Below are positions 63,479-64,000 of a stretch of 64,000 nt of DNA, piece after piece. Under the pieces are notes generated by a model that saw nothing but the letters and a program-made list of their open reading frames with translations, was not told the origin of the DNA and made no database searches. The translations under genes and the position numbers were made by a program. The number at the start of each line of letters is the position of its first letter. The first letter of the stretch is position 1. The DNA is from Ancylobacter aquaticus (GTDB lineage: Bacteria; Pseudomonadota; Alphaproteobacteria; Rhizobiales; Xanthobacteraceae): contig NZ_SMFY01000001.1 of assembly GCF_004339465.1 (NCBI RefSeq), positions 62,001 through 126,000 on the forward strand, given 5' to 3'.

Positions 63479-64000
63479 GGGGTCTCCGCGACCAGTTCCT
63501 GAAAACGGGCGAGGAAGCGCGCCTTGGCTTCGTCCGCGCTCCAGGGGCAGAGGTAGTCGCGCTCGTCCGCGCTGTCGAGCGGGCAGGGCGCGCCGAACAG
63601 GCGGCGGGCCTCAGCGATCTCGAAGCCGGCGAGCCGGGTCGCCTCCAGGAAGGCGCTGGCGCGGTCGGCGGCCTTGACCCGCGCCACGAGCGCGGCCGGC
63701 CAGTGCGGCGGCAGGCCGAAGCGCAGGCTAACCGCCGCGAGCAGCCGCGCTTCCACCGCCTTGTAGTCGCCGCCGATCACCGCCTTGAACGGGCTGATCA
63801 TGTCGCCGACCACATATTCCGGCGCGTCGTGCAGCAGCATGGCGAGGCGCCAGCGCCGGTCGATGGCGGCCCCGCGCAGGGCGGCCTGCCGGCGGGCGAT
63901 CAGCTCCACCAGCACGGAATGCTGGGCGACGGAGAAGATGTGCTCGCCGCGGGTCTGGCCGTTCCAGCGAGCGACGCGGGCGAGGCCATGGGCGATGTCC
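63475..64000 (-). CDS. HD-domain phosphohydrolase, YfbR-like (5' part outside window)
   Basis: At least 175 aa are visible; the N-terminus lies beyond the window edge. Near the edge are DIAHGLARVARWNGQT and HIFSVAQHSVLVELIARRQ, and then the HD pair LAMLLHDAPEYVVGDM with the later Asp in VKAADRASAFLEA. YfbR-type enzymes hydrolyse deoxynucleoside monophosphates. Its stop overlaps the start of the phosphatase gene by four bases. Confidence 0.82.
   Translation of the reverse strand, partial: DIAHGLARVARWNGQTRGEHIFSVAQHSVLVELIARRQAALRGAAIDRRWRLAMLLHDAPEYVVGDMISPFKAVIGGDYKAVEARLLAAVSLRFGLPPHWPAALVARVKAADRASAFLEATRLAGFEIAEARRLFGAPCPLDSADERDYLCPWSADEAKARFLARFQELVAETP

Overview
The window is a GC-rich (roughly 65-70 % by eye), gene-dense chromosomal segment from an alphaproteobacterium. 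The order Hyphomicrobiales (Rhizobiales) is strongly suggested, and a Xanthobacteraceae-like relative (Ancylobacter, Starkeya or Xanthobacter type) is an inference. The evidence is the fdsGBACD formate dehydrogenase operon, the waaA-lpxK lipid A cluster with DUF374, DUF4170 and cysQ, the long tsaB-rimI-fur-plsC-miaB-phoH-ybeY-corC-lnt-HTH-metK-trmB run, small alphaproteobacterial families (DUF1150, DUF2093, DUF6101), and dispersed palindromic intergenic repeats. No rRNA, tRNA, CRISPR array, prophage or insertion sequence was recognised.

Layout. Positions 1-5 kb hold the end of a probable gshB, a small heat-shock protein with its DUF1150 partner (probable heat-shock promoter and RNA-thermometer-like leader), an OlsB-like acyltransferase, a 1.1-kb stretch without a convincing gene but with two kinds of short repeat, and a ComM/YifB ATPase. 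Positions 5-11.3 kb are the NAD-dependent molybdenum formate dehydrogenase operon, preceded by a LysR-type palindrome and ended by a terminator. Positions 11.4-17.6 kb hold a Kef-type antiporter, then gnd-zwf-HAD phosphatase (oxidative pentose phosphate and Entner-Doudoroff entry), a cupin and a DUF3096 miniprotein. Positions 17.8-23.3 kb hold glyS-glyQ, divergent from xseA-DUF2093. Positions 23.3-27.6 kb are the lipid A/Kdo operon on the minus strand. Positions 27.7-36.3 kb are mixed: DUF6101, an exported Trp/Cys-rich protein, AIM24, a split chromate transporter, a CYTH-like protein, transaldolase, a TSUP permease, an MFS transporter and an M20 amidohydrolase.

Positions 36.5-39.5 kb form a compact unit of ECF sigma factor, anti-sigma factor, Bax-inhibitor-1 protein and DUF2076 protein, closed by a strong terminator. 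Then come a PfkB-type adenosine kinase (minus strand) and murJ-trpS-usp-nfu. Positions 44.9-56.4 kb hold the conserved housekeeping run for tRNA modification (tsaB, rimI, miaB, trmB), metal regulation (Fur type), phospholipid and lipoprotein acylation (plsC, lnt), RNA maturation (phoH, ybeY) and SAM synthesis (metK). Positions 56.4-64 kb hold a DUF883/YqjE-like membrane pair, a TPR protein, DoxX, an exported hypothetical protein, an MFS transporter, an L,D-transpeptidase lipoprotein, a tyrosine phosphatase and an HD hydrolase cut by the window edge.

Most of the content is ordinary core genome and no clearly new multi-gene system stands out. The most interesting signals are regulatory or structural: a mosaic palindromic repeat that supplies gene stop codons at two loci, the hsp20 leader hairpin, the palindrome upstream of fdsG, a low-GC rare-codon patch inside glyS, the ECF/Bax-inhibitor unit, the metK leader hairpin, and the two repeat types in the gene-free stretch at 2.3-3.4 kb.
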